Of a stretch of DNA of 64,000 bases, positions 43,523 through 52,811 are shown in pieces. Source of the DNA: Christiangramia sp963779835 (GTDB lineage: Bacteria; Bacteroidota; Bacteroidia; Flavobacteriales; Flavobacteriaceae); contig CAVZZT010000013.1 in the NCBI GenBank assembly GCA_963779835.1, forward strand, positions 62,001 to 126,000. Reading direction: 5' to 3'. Numbering within the stretch: the stretch's first letter is position 1; the number at the start of each line of letters is the position of its first letter. A program made the position numbers and the translations under genes. The notes under the pieces are model-generated. The model did no database searches. It saw only the letters and a program-made list of their open reading frames with translations, and was not told the DNA's origin.

Positions 43523-43997
43523 TTATATTTTTTCCTGATAACGCTGAAGAACTTTCCTGACATCTTCAGGTTTATTGGTTCCAATTAAAAATTGCTCCTG
43601 GTTCTTTGTAACGATTTGAATTCCCATATTTCCAGAGACATTATAAGCCTGCGCTTTGCCTAAACCTCTAACGCCCCAGCCACCATATTCAGTTAAAGGG
43701 GAATATTTTCTTACGTAGCATTCGCTAATTTCATTCCAATTATAATTTCTTGTAAAAAACGGGAAAGGTTTGAATCTGGTAGAAATACCGGTAGCATCAA
43801 TTTTGGTATGTAATTTCATATTCCAAAGCAGTACCACAAATAAGAATTACCAGCAATAAACTTCCCATATCCCATACATTAAAATTTGAATCACTAATTC
43901 TCGAGTAAACTTTCAGAGAAACACCAATGATTGTGAATGCCAGGATCAATTGGAGCCACCATTGTCTGAAGGCCTGCACCTCTTTAAATACGCGCAT
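43523..43997 (-). CDS. Two-span membrane protein with PH-like domain, with an apparent +1 frameshift
   Basis: About 157 residues once joined. The first frame (from 43997) has one membrane span (LQLILAFTIIGVSLKVY) and the beginning of a second (MGSLLLVILI). It then breaks: at 43838 an extra T in ATTTG changes VVLLWNMKLHTKID, which follows in the next frame, and completes the second span. The second frame carries a PH-like beta domain (FTRNYNWNEISECYVRKYSP, EYGGWGVRG, QRYQEKI). It resembles a DUF6141-like group (from memory). It begins one base after the SPFH stop. Function unknown. Confidence 0.7.
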
Positions 43998-43998
43998 T

Positions 43999-44859
43999 CT
44001 AATGATTTAAAGTTCCTGCATTTACCACTGGCGTAGCGTCCCTGTCGCTACATAAGACGACCATTAAGTTACTAACCATGGCGGCACGACTTTCCCCGTC
44101 CATATCTACTAATTCTTTTCGGCTTAATTCGTCCAGTGCCATTTCCACCATACTCACCGCGCCTTGAACGATCTTATGTCTTGCAGCTACAATTGCTGTA
44201 GCCTGCTGTCTTTTCAACATTGCACTTGCAATTTCATTAGCATATGCCAAATAACCAATTCTGGCTTCCAGAACTTCAATTCCGGCAATATTAAGACGTT
44301 CTTCCAATTCTTTTTCAAGAGCATCACTTACTTCATTAACACTGGATCGTAACGTGATGTCTTCATCCAAACCTTCGTCGGCAAAATTATCATAAGGATA
44401 GAGACTGGCAAGTTTACGTACGGCAGCATCGGTTTGAACCACCACAAAATTTTCAAAATTATCGACATCAAAGGAAGCTTTAAATGTATCCATCACTCGC
44501 CATACGAGGATAGTACTTATCATGACCGGGTTTCCTAATTTGTCATTTACCTTAAGCCTTTCACTATCAAAGTTTCTTGCTCTTAAAGAAATTTTGGTTT
44601 TAGTATAGAAAGGATTTACCCAGAAAAGACCATTTTTTTTCACTGTGCCTTTATAGTCTCCAAATAAAAGAAGAACTCTTGATTCATTAGGATTAACTAA
44701 AATTAATCCGGGAACTATAAGTATAGCCAGAAAAACACCTATTCCCCATAATGGGTTACCAGTTGTTAAGATGCCTATGACACTTCCTATAAGAATGATG
44801 AGGAAGAGGAATAACATAATGTAGCCATTGAAAGCCGTAATTGATTTTTCTTGTGTCAT
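43999..44859 (-). CDS. SPFH/Band 7 (stomatin/prohibitin-like) protein
   Basis: A 286-residue membrane-scaffold protein. Two N-terminal membrane segments (MLFLFLIILIGSVIGILTTG and the following WGIGVFLAILIVPGLILV), then the SPFH domain from about 50 (NPNESRVLLLFGDYKGTVKK, VWRVMDTFKASFDV) and a coiled-coil-prone C-terminal part rich in Ala and Glu (ANEIASAMLKRQQATAIVAA). First gene of the five-gene minus-strand operon. SPFH proteins form ring or cage assemblies in membranes; the cargo here is unknown, though a role with the exported hydrolase is a fair guess. Confidence 0.85.
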   Translation of the reverse strand: MTQEKSITAFNGYIMLFLFLIILIGSVIGILTTGNPLWGIGVFLAILIVPGLILVNPNESRVLLLFGDYKGTVKKNGLFWVNPFYTKTKISLRARNFDSERLKVNDKLGNPVMISTILVWRVMDTFKASFDVDNFENFVVVQTDAAVRKLASLYPYDNFADEGLDEDITLRSSVNEVSDALEKELEERLNIAGIEVLEARIGYLAYANEIASAMLKRQQATAIVAARHKIVQGAVSMVEMALDELSRKELVDMDGESRAAMVSNLMVVLCSDRDATPVVNAGTLNH

Positions 44860-44952
44860 GATTGAAAAGTTGATATTAAAATGATATCATAAATATATAA
44901 TATTAAAATTTAATCTTCTTTGCTATTAACATATATTTTTTACCAGCTTGTT

Positions 44953-44960
44953 TATATTTG
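44953..44960 (+). promoter_or_regulatory. Promoter -7 element of the S1/P1 nuclease gene
   Basis: Perfect TATATTTG, 19 bases before the ATG. No well-spaced TTG upstream. Confidence 0.5.
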
Positions 44961-44979
44961 CGGCAAATTATTGAGAAAA

Positions 44980-45762
44980 ATGAAAAGAATTTTATTTGCT
45001 GCAGTTTTTATGTTCATATCAGTTTCAAATTTTGCAGCTGATGCAGACTGGGGGAAAACCGGTCATCGAGCAACTGCTGAAATTGCCGAGAACCATTTAA
45101 ACAAAAAAGCGAAGAAGGCTATTGATAAGCTTTTGAATGGATATGGTCTTGCTTTTGTTGCGAACCATGCCGATGATATTAAAAGTGATCCTGCCTACAG
45201 AAAATACGGGCCCTGGCATTATGTGAATATAGCTCCAGATGATAAAAAATATATCGAAGAAGAAGCGAGTGAAAATGGAGATCTTGTTCAGGCAATAAGG
45301 AAATGTGTAGAGGTTTTAAAGGATGATAATTCATCCAGGGATGAAAAGCAGTTTTATCTTAAAATGTTAGTTCATTTCGTGGGAGATCTTCATCAGCCAT
45401 TCCATGCAGGACATGCAGAAGATAAAGGTGGAAATGATATTCAGGTAAGATGGTTTAACGACGGATCTAATATTCACAGAGTATGGGATAGCGAGATGAT
45501 CAATTTTTACCAGATGAGCTATACTGAACTTGCTTTAAATACAAAAGATTTATCAGAAGCTGAGATCCAGAAAATTCAAAAAGGGAAAATTTTAGATTGG
45601 GTTTATGAGTCCAGAGCAATGGCTGAAGATCTTTACTCTGGAGTTGATAATGGCGAGAAGCTTGGTTACAAATATATGTATGAGCATATGCCAACAGTTC
45701 TGAATCAGCTACAAAAAGGAGGTTTGCGTCTTGCGAAGATTTTAAATGATATTTATTCTTAA
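44980..45762 (+). CDS. S1/P1-family zinc nuclease, secreted
   Basis: A 260-residue protein with a signal peptide (about 1-20, MFISVSNFA). S1/P1 nucleases cut single-stranded DNA and RNA with three zinc ions. The mature N-terminal Trp (ADADWGKTGH) is a zinc ligand; also seen are NHADDIKSD, WHYVNI, HFVGDLHQPFHAGHAEDKGG and NIHRVWDSEM, all of the family. Probably a periplasmic or extracellular enzyme for phosphate or nucleotide scavenging. Start ATG 44980. It ends in a four-base overlap with the convergent AlkB-like gene. Confidence 0.9.
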   Translation: MKRILFAAVFMFISVSNFAADADWGKTGHRATAEIAENHLNKKAKKAIDKLLNGYGLAFVANHADDIKSDPAYRKYGPWHYVNIAPDDKKYIEEEASENGDLVQAIRKCVEVLKDDNSSRDEKQFYLKMLVHFVGDLHQPFHAGHAEDKGGNDIQVRWFNDGSNIHRVWDSEMINFYQMSYTELALNTKDLSEAEIQKIQKGKILDWVYESRAMAEDLYSGVDNGEKLGYKYMYEHMPTVLNQLQKGGLRLAKILNDIYS

Positions 45763-46350
45763 TAGATCTTTCTAAAAGTAAGATTTACTCGTGGATCAAT
45801 TTGTTTTCTGGTTTTTGGAAGTTGATGTTTCCAGAATTCCTGAGTTGATCCACTCATTATTAAAAGGCTGCCATGTTGCAGCCTTATTTTATGCTTTAAA
45901 GTTTTATCTTTTTTGTGTTTTAAATGAAAAATTCTTTCCTCACCAAGACTTACAGAGGCGATCACAGGTCTTTTTCCAAGTTCTTTTTCATCATCGGCGT
46001 GCCAACCCATACTATCGGTGCCATCTCCTATATAAATTAGCCAGACAGACATTAAATTTCAAATTTTCAACATATTCCTCACATCTTTTTTTGACTGAAA
46101 TTATTTCAGGAGTAAAAGGCTGAGGTTTCATTTGAAGACCGGAATAGGTGTACATTTTACCAGCTTCTCCAAAAAGCGCGGTTAATCGGGGTTGTAGAAT
46201 TTCCTTTCCGAAAAGCTTGATCTTATCCTGATTCCATTCGGGAAATTCCAAAAAGTATTTCAGCAGTTCATCGGCTTCCTTCTTTTTGAAAAAATCATGG
46301 TAGTAATGCAATTCTGAATCCGGAAGTGCAATGCGACTTTCTGTTGTCAT
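45759..46350 (-). CDS. AlkB-like 2OG-Fe(II) oxygenase, with an apparent +1 frameshift
   Basis: About 196 residues when joined. Frame 1 (from 46350) has the family opening YYHDFFKKKEADELLKYFLE and runs to FNVCLANLYR. Near 46026-46029 one extra base shifts the frame; the next frame continues DGTDSMGWHADDEKELG, with Fe-binding His and Asp, then PVIASVSLGEERIFHL, the second Fe His in FWKHQLPK, and 2OG-binding Arg in RVNLTFRK. The order matches AlkB/ALKBH2-type demethylases that remove methyl groups from damaged DNA or RNA. It follows the DoxX-like gene by one base. Confidence 0.85.
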
Positions 46351-46351
46351 A

Positions 46352-46720
46352 TTAAAGATTTATGTAAAACCATGCCCACCAGATTAAAATAAACTGTAAG
46401 GGAATTCTTACGATTAAAATCCACCGTGGAATTCCTGCTCCGGCTTTTTCTGATGATAACATATAAAAATGTACCAGGAGAAAAACAAGTAGCATTAAAA
46501 TGATACCATAGATTGCCAGGTCTTTGGTTTCGGGGAAACACAGAGCAATTCCCAGCAATATTTCAGCTAAGCCGCTTAAGAGTACTAATGCTTTGTGAGA
46601 AGGCAGGTATTTAGGCATTATTCGCATGTACATTTTAGGCTTGATAAAATGAAATAAACCTGCCAGGATATACATCGCGCTCATTAAATAAAGATGCCAC
46701 GGATAAATCATACTAAACAA
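46352..46720 (-). CDS. DoxX-like small membrane protein
   Basis: A 122-residue protein with four predicted membrane segments (LYLMSAMYILAGLFHF, ALVLLSGLAEILLGIALCF, IYGIILMLLVFLLVHFYML, ILIVRIPLQFILIWWAWF). The AGLFHF...GLAEILLGI pattern fits the DoxX-like/MauE group. Function is uncertain; some are linked to respiratory or thiosulfate metabolism. It is translationally adjacent to the AlkB-like gene downstream, with one base between stop and start. Confidence 0.75.
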   Translation of the reverse strand: MFSMIYPWHLYLMSAMYILAGLFHFIKPKMYMRIMPKYLPSHKALVLLSGLAEILLGIALCFPETKDLAIYGIILMLLVFLLVHFYMLSSEKAGAGIPRWILIVRIPLQFILIWWAWFYINL

Positions 46721-46859
46721 TTTTTTTTCAAGATAAGTGAAAATTCTTACAGTAAGAATTTGAAAAAAAATAATTAAGTTGTAAAATAAATGTTGTGTAA
46801 GTTCTTTAAATAGAGTAATTTCAACGCCCTGAATCTAATTTATAACCTAACCATTACCT

Positions 46860-49100
46860 TTGCTTAAAAACTACTTAGTTTATTTTCTGGTATTTTTTTT
46901 ATGCTGGAACGTTAGTTTTGCTCAAACTCCTCATTCTTCCGGGAAGGATACTTTAGAAGTTGTCTATAATCAAATAATGGATCAACTTAATAGTTATCGT
47001 TATGAGCAGGCTATAGAGGACTCTCATTTACTCCTGGATCTTGCTAAGGAGCGAAATGATCTGTATTATGTTTCTTCGGCATATAATAATTTAGGGCATG
47101 TTTATTTAGACTTAAAGGATAGTGCTCGTGCACGGAAAAATTATACACTTGGTCTTGAATATGCTGAACAATGTAAGAACGATACCATTTTACTTCGTTC
47201 ATATAATAACCTTGGAAATATCTATTCTGAAATTCCTGAAACGACAAATAAAGGTATCGAGTATTACAACAGGGTAATATCTCTTGCAAAAAAAATGGGA
47301 GATTCAACTGAGTTGATCGTTCCAAAAACGAACATTGGTTGGACTTATTTAGACCTTGGAAATTATAAACGAGCCTACCCTTACTTAAAGGAATCACTGC
47401 AATTAATGGATTCTCTGCCAACGGATGATGCAGGTGTGGGAAGTCAAAAAAACGAATTCTACTCGCAGATCTATATGCTGCATGGACGATATTTTTCTCA
47501 TGAAAAGCAGTATGACACTGCCAATTACTTTTTTAATAGATCCATAGGTCTTGCTACTAAAGATAGCCTGGTACTCCCGGCGGCAGAAGCTTATAAGGAA
47601 TATTCCGAGATGCTTGCACAAATGGGTGATTATAAAGCGGCTTACGAAGCACAGGAAAAATACAATGAGTATAACTCACAGCTATTTGAGAGTGAAAAGA
47701 TAAAGCAGATGGAAATCGCTAATGCAAAATATAGTATTAGCGAATACCAGAAAGATTTAATGATCGCTGAAAGAGAACAAAGATATCAGGATGATATCAT
47801 TGAAAAATCGAAAGAAAAAGTTATCATTATGATAATTTCTTCTGTAGTTCTCATTTTAATCCTCGTGTTTCTCTTTAAAATAAATCGTGATAGGCGAGCC
47901 CTGATTGCAGAATTAAAAAATAAAAACAGGCAATATAAAGATGCTAAAGACCAGGCAGAAAAGCTTTCCCTTCTTAAAACTCGTTTCTTCAGTACTGTAA
48001 GTCATGAAATAAGAACCCCACTATATGGGGTAATTGGTCTCACCTCATTGTTGTTGGAAGATAAAAGTCTGGTAAAGCATAAAAACGACCTTAAATCCCT
48101 TAAGTTTTCGGCTGATTATCTTTTAGCACTTATCAACGATGTACTGCAAATGAATAAAATGGAGTCGAATGAAGTTAATTTGGAAAGCGTTTCATTCAAT
48201 CTTCGTGATCTTTTGAAAAGTATATTAACTAGTTTTGAATTTACCAGGGTTCAGAATAAAAATGAAATTCACCTTGAGGTAGATCCTGCGATTCCGTCCT
48301 ATCTAATTGGTGATTCCATAAGGCTATCGCAAATACTGATGAATCTCGTAGGAAATGCGATGAAGTTTACTGAAAGAGGTAACATTCATATCAATATACG
48401 TCAGTTAGAGGGTAATCATGATAAATCGAAAGTTTTCTTCGAAATTAGGGATGATGGTCCGGGAATTCCAGAGAGTAAGAAGAAAGTAATATTTGAAGAG
48501 TTCTCACAATTGGATAATTCAAATTACAACTATCAGGGAACTGGTTTAGGTCTTCCAATTGTAAAAAGGTTGTTGAAATTATTCAACTCCCAGATTAAAT
48601 TAGATAGTAAGGAAGGGGAAGGCTCCACTTTTAGCTTCGCAATATTATTCCGTGTTGATGCTTCTAAAAAAGAAACCCTGAAATTAGAGAAGGAGTTTAA
48701 TAATTTTGAGCATTCAGGTCGCAAGAAAATTTTAATTGTGGATGATAATAGGATCAATCAGGTGGTGACACGAAGAATTCTTGAGAAAAAGGATTTTGAA
48801 TGTGAAGTTGCTGGCGATGGGGAGAGTGCCATCAAGATAGTGAAAGATGGTAATTTCGATCTTATTTTGATGGATGTTAATATGCCTGGAATTTCCGGTT
48901 TAGAGGCATCAAGGGAAATTAGAAAATTTAATCAGGATATACCTATACTTGCTTTAACCGCCGTTGAGGTAGAAGAGATTCGCGAAGAGATCCAATCAGC
49001 AGGAATGACCGGAATTATCATTAAACCTTATGATGTTCAGCATTTTTACCAGATAGTTTATAAAAATCTGAGCTTGAAGAAACAGCACGAAAAAGTTTAA
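46860..49100 (+). CDS. TPR hybrid sensor histidine kinase
   Basis: A 746-residue hybrid two-component sensor. Signal peptide (about 1-21), periplasmic TPR array (about 30-280, with AYNNLGHVYLDLKDS and SYNNLGNIYSE), one membrane span at about 321-339, a coiled coil, HisKA domain (STVSHEIRTPL, His about 382), HATPase (NLVGNAMKFTE, DDGPGIPES, GTGLGLPIV), and a C-terminal receiver (ILIVDDNRINQ, phospho-acceptor Asp about 672 in LMDVNMPG). A HisKA-HATPase-REC order with no DNA-binding domain means output goes to another protein. The start codon is TTG at 46860, the only way to retain the signal peptide; a stop lies three codons upstream. Confidence 0.9.
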   Translation: MLKNYLVYFLVFFLCWNVSFAQTPHSSGKDTLEVVYNQIMDQLNSYRYEQAIEDSHLLLDLAKERNDLYYVSSAYNNLGHVYLDLKDSARARKNYTLGLEYAEQCKNDTILLRSYNNLGNIYSEIPETTNKGIEYYNRVISLAKKMGDSTELIVPKTNIGWTYLDLGNYKRAYPYLKESLQLMDSLPTDDAGVGSQKNEFYSQIYMLHGRYFSHEKQYDTANYFFNRSIGLATKDSLVLPAAEAYKEYSEMLAQMGDYKAAYEAQEKYNEYNSQLFESEKIKQMEIANAKYSISEYQKDLMIAEREQRYQDDIIEKSKEKVIIMIISSVVLILILVFLFKINRDRRALIAELKNKNRQYKDAKDQAEKLSLLKTRFFSTVSHEIRTPLYGVIGLTSLLLEDKSLVKHKNDLKSLKFSADYLLALINDVLQMNKMESNEVNLESVSFNLRDLLKSILTSFEFTRVQNKNEIHLEVDPAIPSYLIGDSIRLSQILMNLVGNAMKFTERGNIHINIRQLEGNHDKSKVFFEIRDDGPGIPESKKKVIFEEFSQLDNSNYNYQGTGLGLPIVKRLLKLFNSQIKLDSKEGEGSTFSFAILFRVDASKKETLKLEKEFNNFEHSGRKKILIVDDNRINQVVTRRILEKKDFECEVAGDGESAIKIVKDGNFDLILMDVNMPGISGLEASREIRKFNQDIPILALTAVEVEEIREEIQSAGMTGIIIKPYDVQHFYQIVYKNLSLKKQHEKV

Positions 49101-49104
49101 AATT

Positions 49105-49923
49105 TTACTTTTTAACTTCCTTTGAGTTTTTAGAAGCTTTAAAATATCCTTTTTCAGGTTTGAAAAAACTAATATTGGATATACTTGCCTCTCCTAGTTT
49201 TTCGCCAAATCCTTTTTCCATATCCCAGTTGTGAAAACTCCATTTTGTAGCCACGGCTACATCATCGATTGTTTTATAATCTGAATAAACGATCGCATGC
49301 GGATGTTGCTCTGCCTTCTCTTTCTCTGTGCTGAAGGTTACAATGTAAGCTGCTGCCTTAAGACGGTTAGTTTCGGGATCTTTATAGATCAAATACCAGT
49401 CATCGGGCGAATCACCGATATTCGAGCGGAAGCTTAACCTAGCGGTTTCGTATTTCGTGCTATCCAGAATTCTTGGTTGTTGCTTTTCCCAAACGGTGCC
49501 GGGATCAGTTAATTTAAAAGGCATCGCGAAGAAATACTGCCAGGTAAATATGTCGAATCTTGCCCCGTCCACTTTGGCAGTATCCGGACTAATATAAACC
49601 TGTTCTCCGTCATATATGAGAGATGTACCATCAGATTTATCTACTCTAACCTTAGATGAATTGGCAGTCATGCTAACTTTCCCCTGGAGCCTTGTGTTAC
49701 CACCAAATTTCAGGTCAATATCAAATGCAATCGCTTCATTCATCATAAAGGCAGCTTTATTATGAGCCTCTTCAATATTTTCAGAAAAAGAAAAAACCTT
49801 GGGAGGAGGAGTGGCTCCATCACCAATTCCATTATCCGGTTCCACAGGAATCTTTTCTTCAGTTTTATTCTCTTTACAGCTGAGGATTAACAGCAGAATC
49901 AATAAAAGGGACAATCTTTTCAT
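49105..49923 (-). CDS. Flavobacterial lipoprotein of unknown function
   Basis: A 272-residue lipoprotein starting MKRLSLLLILLLILSC (lipid Cys at 16). After a charged linker comes an all-beta domain that looks LolA/LppX-like in its pattern (ANSSKVRVDKSDGTSLIYDG, TVWEKQQPRILDS, WYLIYKDPETNRLKAAAYI), but this likeness is only by eye. A start 9 bases upstream (MNEMKRL) is possible. Similar genes sit near htpG in related genomes from memory, not checked. It ends 4 bases from the kinase stop (convergent). Confidence 0.7.
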   Translation of the reverse strand: MKRLSLLLILLLILSCKENKTEEKIPVEPDNGIGDGATPPPKVFSFSENIEEAHNKAAFMMNEAIAFDIDLKFGGNTRLQGKVSMTANSSKVRVDKSDGTSLIYDGEQVYISPDTAKVDGARFDIFTWQYFFAMPFKLTDPGTVWEKQQPRILDSTKYETARLSFRSNIGDSPDDWYLIYKDPETNRLKAAAYIVTFSTEKEKAEQHPHAIVYSDYKTIDDVAVATKWSFHNWDMEKGFGEKLGEASISNISFFKPEKGYFKASKNSKEVKK

Positions 49924-49964
49924 TTCATTCATTTTATATAAATGTACAAAACCATTTAAATTCA

Positions 49965-49998
49965 AATAAAAAAACCGCTTTCCAGAAGAAAGCGGTTT
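49965..49998 (-). terminator. htpG terminator
   Basis: AAACCGCTTTC (49972-49982) and GAAAGCGGTTT (49988-49998) form an 11-bp stem; on the minus strand a T7 run follows. Confidence 0.9.
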
Positions 49999-50020
49999 CC
50001 TTGTTCTAAAGCAGAACTTA

Positions 50021-51907
50021 TTATTTAACCATATCAAAGCTTCTCTTGATAAAAGCCGTTAGCTCTTCACCTTTTAAAAGGTTTTGAGACAGTCTGGCCA
50101 GGTCAAGCGATTGTTTGATCAGTTTCTGTTGTTTCTTTTCAGTTTTGGTGTTAAGAATTGTATTAATCAGGTCGTGATTGGTATTTACAACCAGATTATA
50201 CATTTCAGGCATATTGCCCATTCCAAACATACCGCCACCGCCGGTTTGCTGCATCTCTTTCATTCTACGCATAAATTCCGGCTGGGTAATGATCAATGGC
50301 GCTGCATTACTGTCCATTGCTTCCATTTGAATCGTATACTTTTCAGAAGGGATCACTTTTTCCATTACGCCTTTCAGCTTTTCTTTCTCTTCTTCTGAAA
50401 GTTTAGAGATCTTCTCCTCTTCTTTCTTGATAAGATTATCCACATGGTCTGAATCTACACGTACAAAAGATATTTTCTCTTTTGAAGTTTCCAGTTTTTG
50501 AAGCAGGTGAGAAACTATTGGAGAATCGAGTAATAAAACCTTATAACCCTTGTCTTTTGCGGCTTCAACATAACTATGTTGCTCATTTTCGTTAGAAGCA
50601 TAAAGAATGACCATATTGCCATCTTTGTCGGTCTGGTTTTCTTTGATAGCTTCTTCTAATTCAGGGAAGGTATAATATTCACCTTCTGTGGTAGGATAAA
50701 GCGCAAATTTCTCTGCTTTTTCGAAGAACTTATCTTCTGAAAGCATTCCATATTCAATAACGATTTTAATATCGTTCCATTTCTTTTCGAAATCTTCACG
50801 ATTATTATTGAAAAGACTTTTTAGCTTATCGGCTACTTTCCTGGTAATATAACTGGAGATCTTTTTCACCGCGCCATCTGCCTGAAGATAAGATCTGGAA
50901 ACGTTCAGCGGAATATCCGGTGAATCGATCACTCCGCGAAGCATCGTTAGGAATTCTGGAACAATACCTTCCACATTATCAGTTACAAAAACCTGATTTT
51001 GGTAAAGCTGGATTTTATCTTTCTGAACATTCATATCCTGGGTCATTCTCGGGAAATAAAGTATTCCCGTAAGATTGAAAGGATAGTCAACATTCAAATG
51101 AATATGGAATAATGGTTCCTCAAACTGCATAGGATACAGTTCGCGATAAAAATCATTATAATCTTTTTCTTCAAGATCGGTTGGTTGCTTGGTCCATGCT
51201 GGATCGGGATTGTTGATGATATTATCAACTGTTTTAGTCTCCGGTTTAGCATCTTCTTTTGCATCATCAGGAAGAGGTAAGGTTTCCTCTTTTGTTCCAA
51301 ATTTAATAGGGATTGGCATAAACTTGTTATACTTCACCAACAACTCCTGGATCCTGTTCTCTTCAAGAAACTCCTTATCTTCCTCATTAATATGCAGGAT
51401 AATCTCGGTACCATGCTCTTTTTTATCCCCTTCTTCTAAAGTGAATTCGGTTGTACCTTCACATACCCAATGAGCCGCAGGCTCGTCTTTATGAGATTTT
51501 GTAAGGATCTCTACTTTATTCGCCACCATAAAAGCCGAGTAGAAACCAAGTCCAAAATGGCCAATAATTCCGCTATCTTTTGCAGAATCCTTATATTTTT
51601 CAAGGAATTCTTCTGCACCAGAGAAAGCCACTTCGTTAATATATTTCTCAACTTCCTCTTTTGTCATACCTATACCCTGATCGATGACATGAAGGGTTTT
51701 ATCCTTCTCATTCACCTTAACCTGGATTACAGGATTTCCGTAGTCTACATTTGCTTCACCAAGCGCACTTAAATGTTTAAGTTTTAGTGTAGCATCGGTT
51801 GCATTTGATATAAGCTCCCTCAAAAAGATTTCATGATCACTGTATAAAAACTTCTTGATGAGCGGAAAAATGTTTTCAACAGATACATTTATTTTTCCGG
51901 TTGCCAT
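50021..51907 (-). CDS. htpG: Chaperone HtpG (Hsp90)
   Basis: A 628-residue ATP-dependent cytosolic chaperone. N-terminal ATPase domain with FLRELISNATDA (catalytic Glu and Asn), DQGIGMTKEEV, GHFGLGFYSAFMVA and GTEIILH; middle domain with LNVSRSYLQ; C-terminal dimerisation domain ending in AFIKRSFDMVK. The length is close to other bacterial HtpG. Transcribed alone with its own terminator; no CIRCE element is seen upstream. A perfect TGCCA-AAC-TGGCA (51971-51983) lies about 65 bases before the start and could be a regulator site. Confidence 0.97.
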   Translation of the reverse strand: MATGKINVSVENIFPLIKKFLYSDHEIFLRELISNATDATLKLKHLSALGEANVDYGNPVIQVKVNEKDKTLHVIDQGIGMTKEEVEKYINEVAFSGAEEFLEKYKDSAKDSGIIGHFGLGFYSAFMVANKVEILTKSHKDEPAAHWVCEGTTEFTLEEGDKKEHGTEIILHINEEDKEFLEENRIQELLVKYNKFMPIPIKFGTKEETLPLPDDAKEDAKPETKTVDNIINNPDPAWTKQPTDLEEKDYNDFYRELYPMQFEEPLFHIHLNVDYPFNLTGILYFPRMTQDMNVQKDKIQLYQNQVFVTDNVEGIVPEFLTMLRGVIDSPDIPLNVSRSYLQADGAVKKISSYITRKVADKLKSLFNNNREDFEKKWNDIKIVIEYGMLSEDKFFEKAEKFALYPTTEGEYYTFPELEEAIKENQTDKDGNMVILYASNENEQHSYVEAAKDKGYKVLLLDSPIVSHLLQKLETSKEKISFVRVDSDHVDNLIKKEEEKISKLSEEEKEKLKGVMEKVIPSEKYTIQMEAMDSNAAPLIITQPEFMRRMKEMQQTGGGGMFGMGNMPEMYNLVVNTNHDLINTILNTKTEKKQQKLIKQSLDLARLSQNLLKGEELTAFIKRSFDMVK

Positions 51908-51970
51908 ATGTATAATTTTAAATTTTGATTCATTCTCCTGATTTCAAAAAAAATACCATTAGTGATTCGC

Positions 51971-51983
51971 TGCCAAACTGGCA
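51971..51983. promoter_or_regulatory. Palindrome upstream of htpG
   Basis: TGCCA-AAC-TGGCA, a perfect 5+3+5 inverted repeat in the htpG-tetR divergent region. It is not a clean sigma-54 site, as the second element does not match. Function unknown. Confidence 0.35.
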
Positions 51984-52047
51984 CAATTTGTAATTAAACA
52001 GGCAGCTTTGCGTCTAAAAATCTGAATCCCAAAAATGCATCTAATTT

Positions 52048-52093
52048 TTTAACAAAGTTTTGTTTAAACTTTTTTAATTTAAATTAAACAAAG
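52048..52093. promoter_or_regulatory. Putative operator half-sites before the TetR gene
   Basis: TTTAACAAAG (52048-52057), inverted TTTGTTTAAA (52059-52068) and TTAAACAAAG (52084-52093) share one core, TTAAACAAAG. The first two form a near-palindrome. They sit right upstream of the -7 element, as expected for autorepression. Confidence 0.5.
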
Positions 52094-52096
52094 TTG

Positions 52097-52104
52097 TATT
52101 TTTG
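52097..52104 (+). promoter_or_regulatory. tetR -7 element
   Basis: TATTTTTG, 17 bases before the ATG, following three TTAAACAAAG-like half-sites. Confidence 0.5.
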
Positions 52105-52121
52105 AATAAGAGAAAAATATT

Positions 52122-52793
52122 ATGGCCAAGACAACAGGAAATACAAAAGCGAAAAAAAAGCCAGATGCAGATAAGCTTATAGCCATATATATGGACTATG
52201 TTTTGGAGCACGAAAAAACTCCCAGAAGCGTCTATAAGTTCGCTAAGGATAATAATATGACCGAACAGGACTTTTATAAGCATTTTGGAAGTTTTGATGG
52301 TTTGAGAAAGTCTATCTGGGATAAATTTTTTCAGAATAGTGTAGGTGTGATGGAAAAGTCTGCGGAATATGTCTCATTTCAAAATCGAGAAAAATTACTG
52401 ACTTTCTTTTATACTTTTTTTGAAGTTCTTACGGCAAATAGAAGCTATGTGCTTTATACTCTGAGTGAAAGCGAGATGTCTTTAAAAAATATTGAGCAGC
52501 TTAAGACTCTTAGGAAGAGGATGAAAAATTATGCAAAAACGCTCATTCAGGATGGAAATAGTGAAAAATCCATGGCGATTTTTCAGCAGAATGAAATGAT
52601 ATTTTCAGAGGGTGTGTGGGTTCAGTTCTTGTTTCTTCTAAAATTCTGGATGGACGATAATTCTGCCGCGTTTGAAAGTACAGATATTGCCATTGAAAAA
52701 TCGGTGAATACTGTTTTCGATTTATTTGACAATACACCTCTGGAAAGAGTGGTGGACTTCGGAAAATTTTTGTGGAAAGAAAGAATGGCTTAA
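52122..52793 (+). CDS. TetR-family regulator
   Basis: A 223-residue protein with an N-terminal HTH of TetR type (SVYKFAKDNNMTEQDFYKHF, recognition helix in EQDFYKHFGSF) after a basic leader, and a helical ligand domain. It is followed at 18 bases by the UbiB-family kinase gene; tandem TetR-ABC1 pairs occur in Bacteroidota (from memory). Probably represses its own operon through the TTAAACAAAG repeats upstream. The ligand is unknown; the neighbour suggests a lipid or quinone. Confidence 0.8.
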   Translation: MAKTTGNTKAKKKPDADKLIAIYMDYVLEHEKTPRSVYKFAKDNNMTEQDFYKHFGSFDGLRKSIWDKFFQNSVGVMEKSAEYVSFQNREKLLTFFYTFFEVLTANRSYVLYTLSESEMSLKNIEQLKTLRKRMKNYAKTLIQDGNSEKSMAIFQQNEMIFSEGVWVQFLFLLKFWMDDNSAAFESTDIAIEKSVNTVFDLFDNTPLERVVDFGKFLWKERMA

Positions 52794-52811
52794 GCCTTAA
52801 TATTGCGATAG

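Noticed and set aside
51978..51996. Sigma-54 promoter (TGGCAC) near htpG
   Set aside because: The second element (TTGC at the right distance) is missing.
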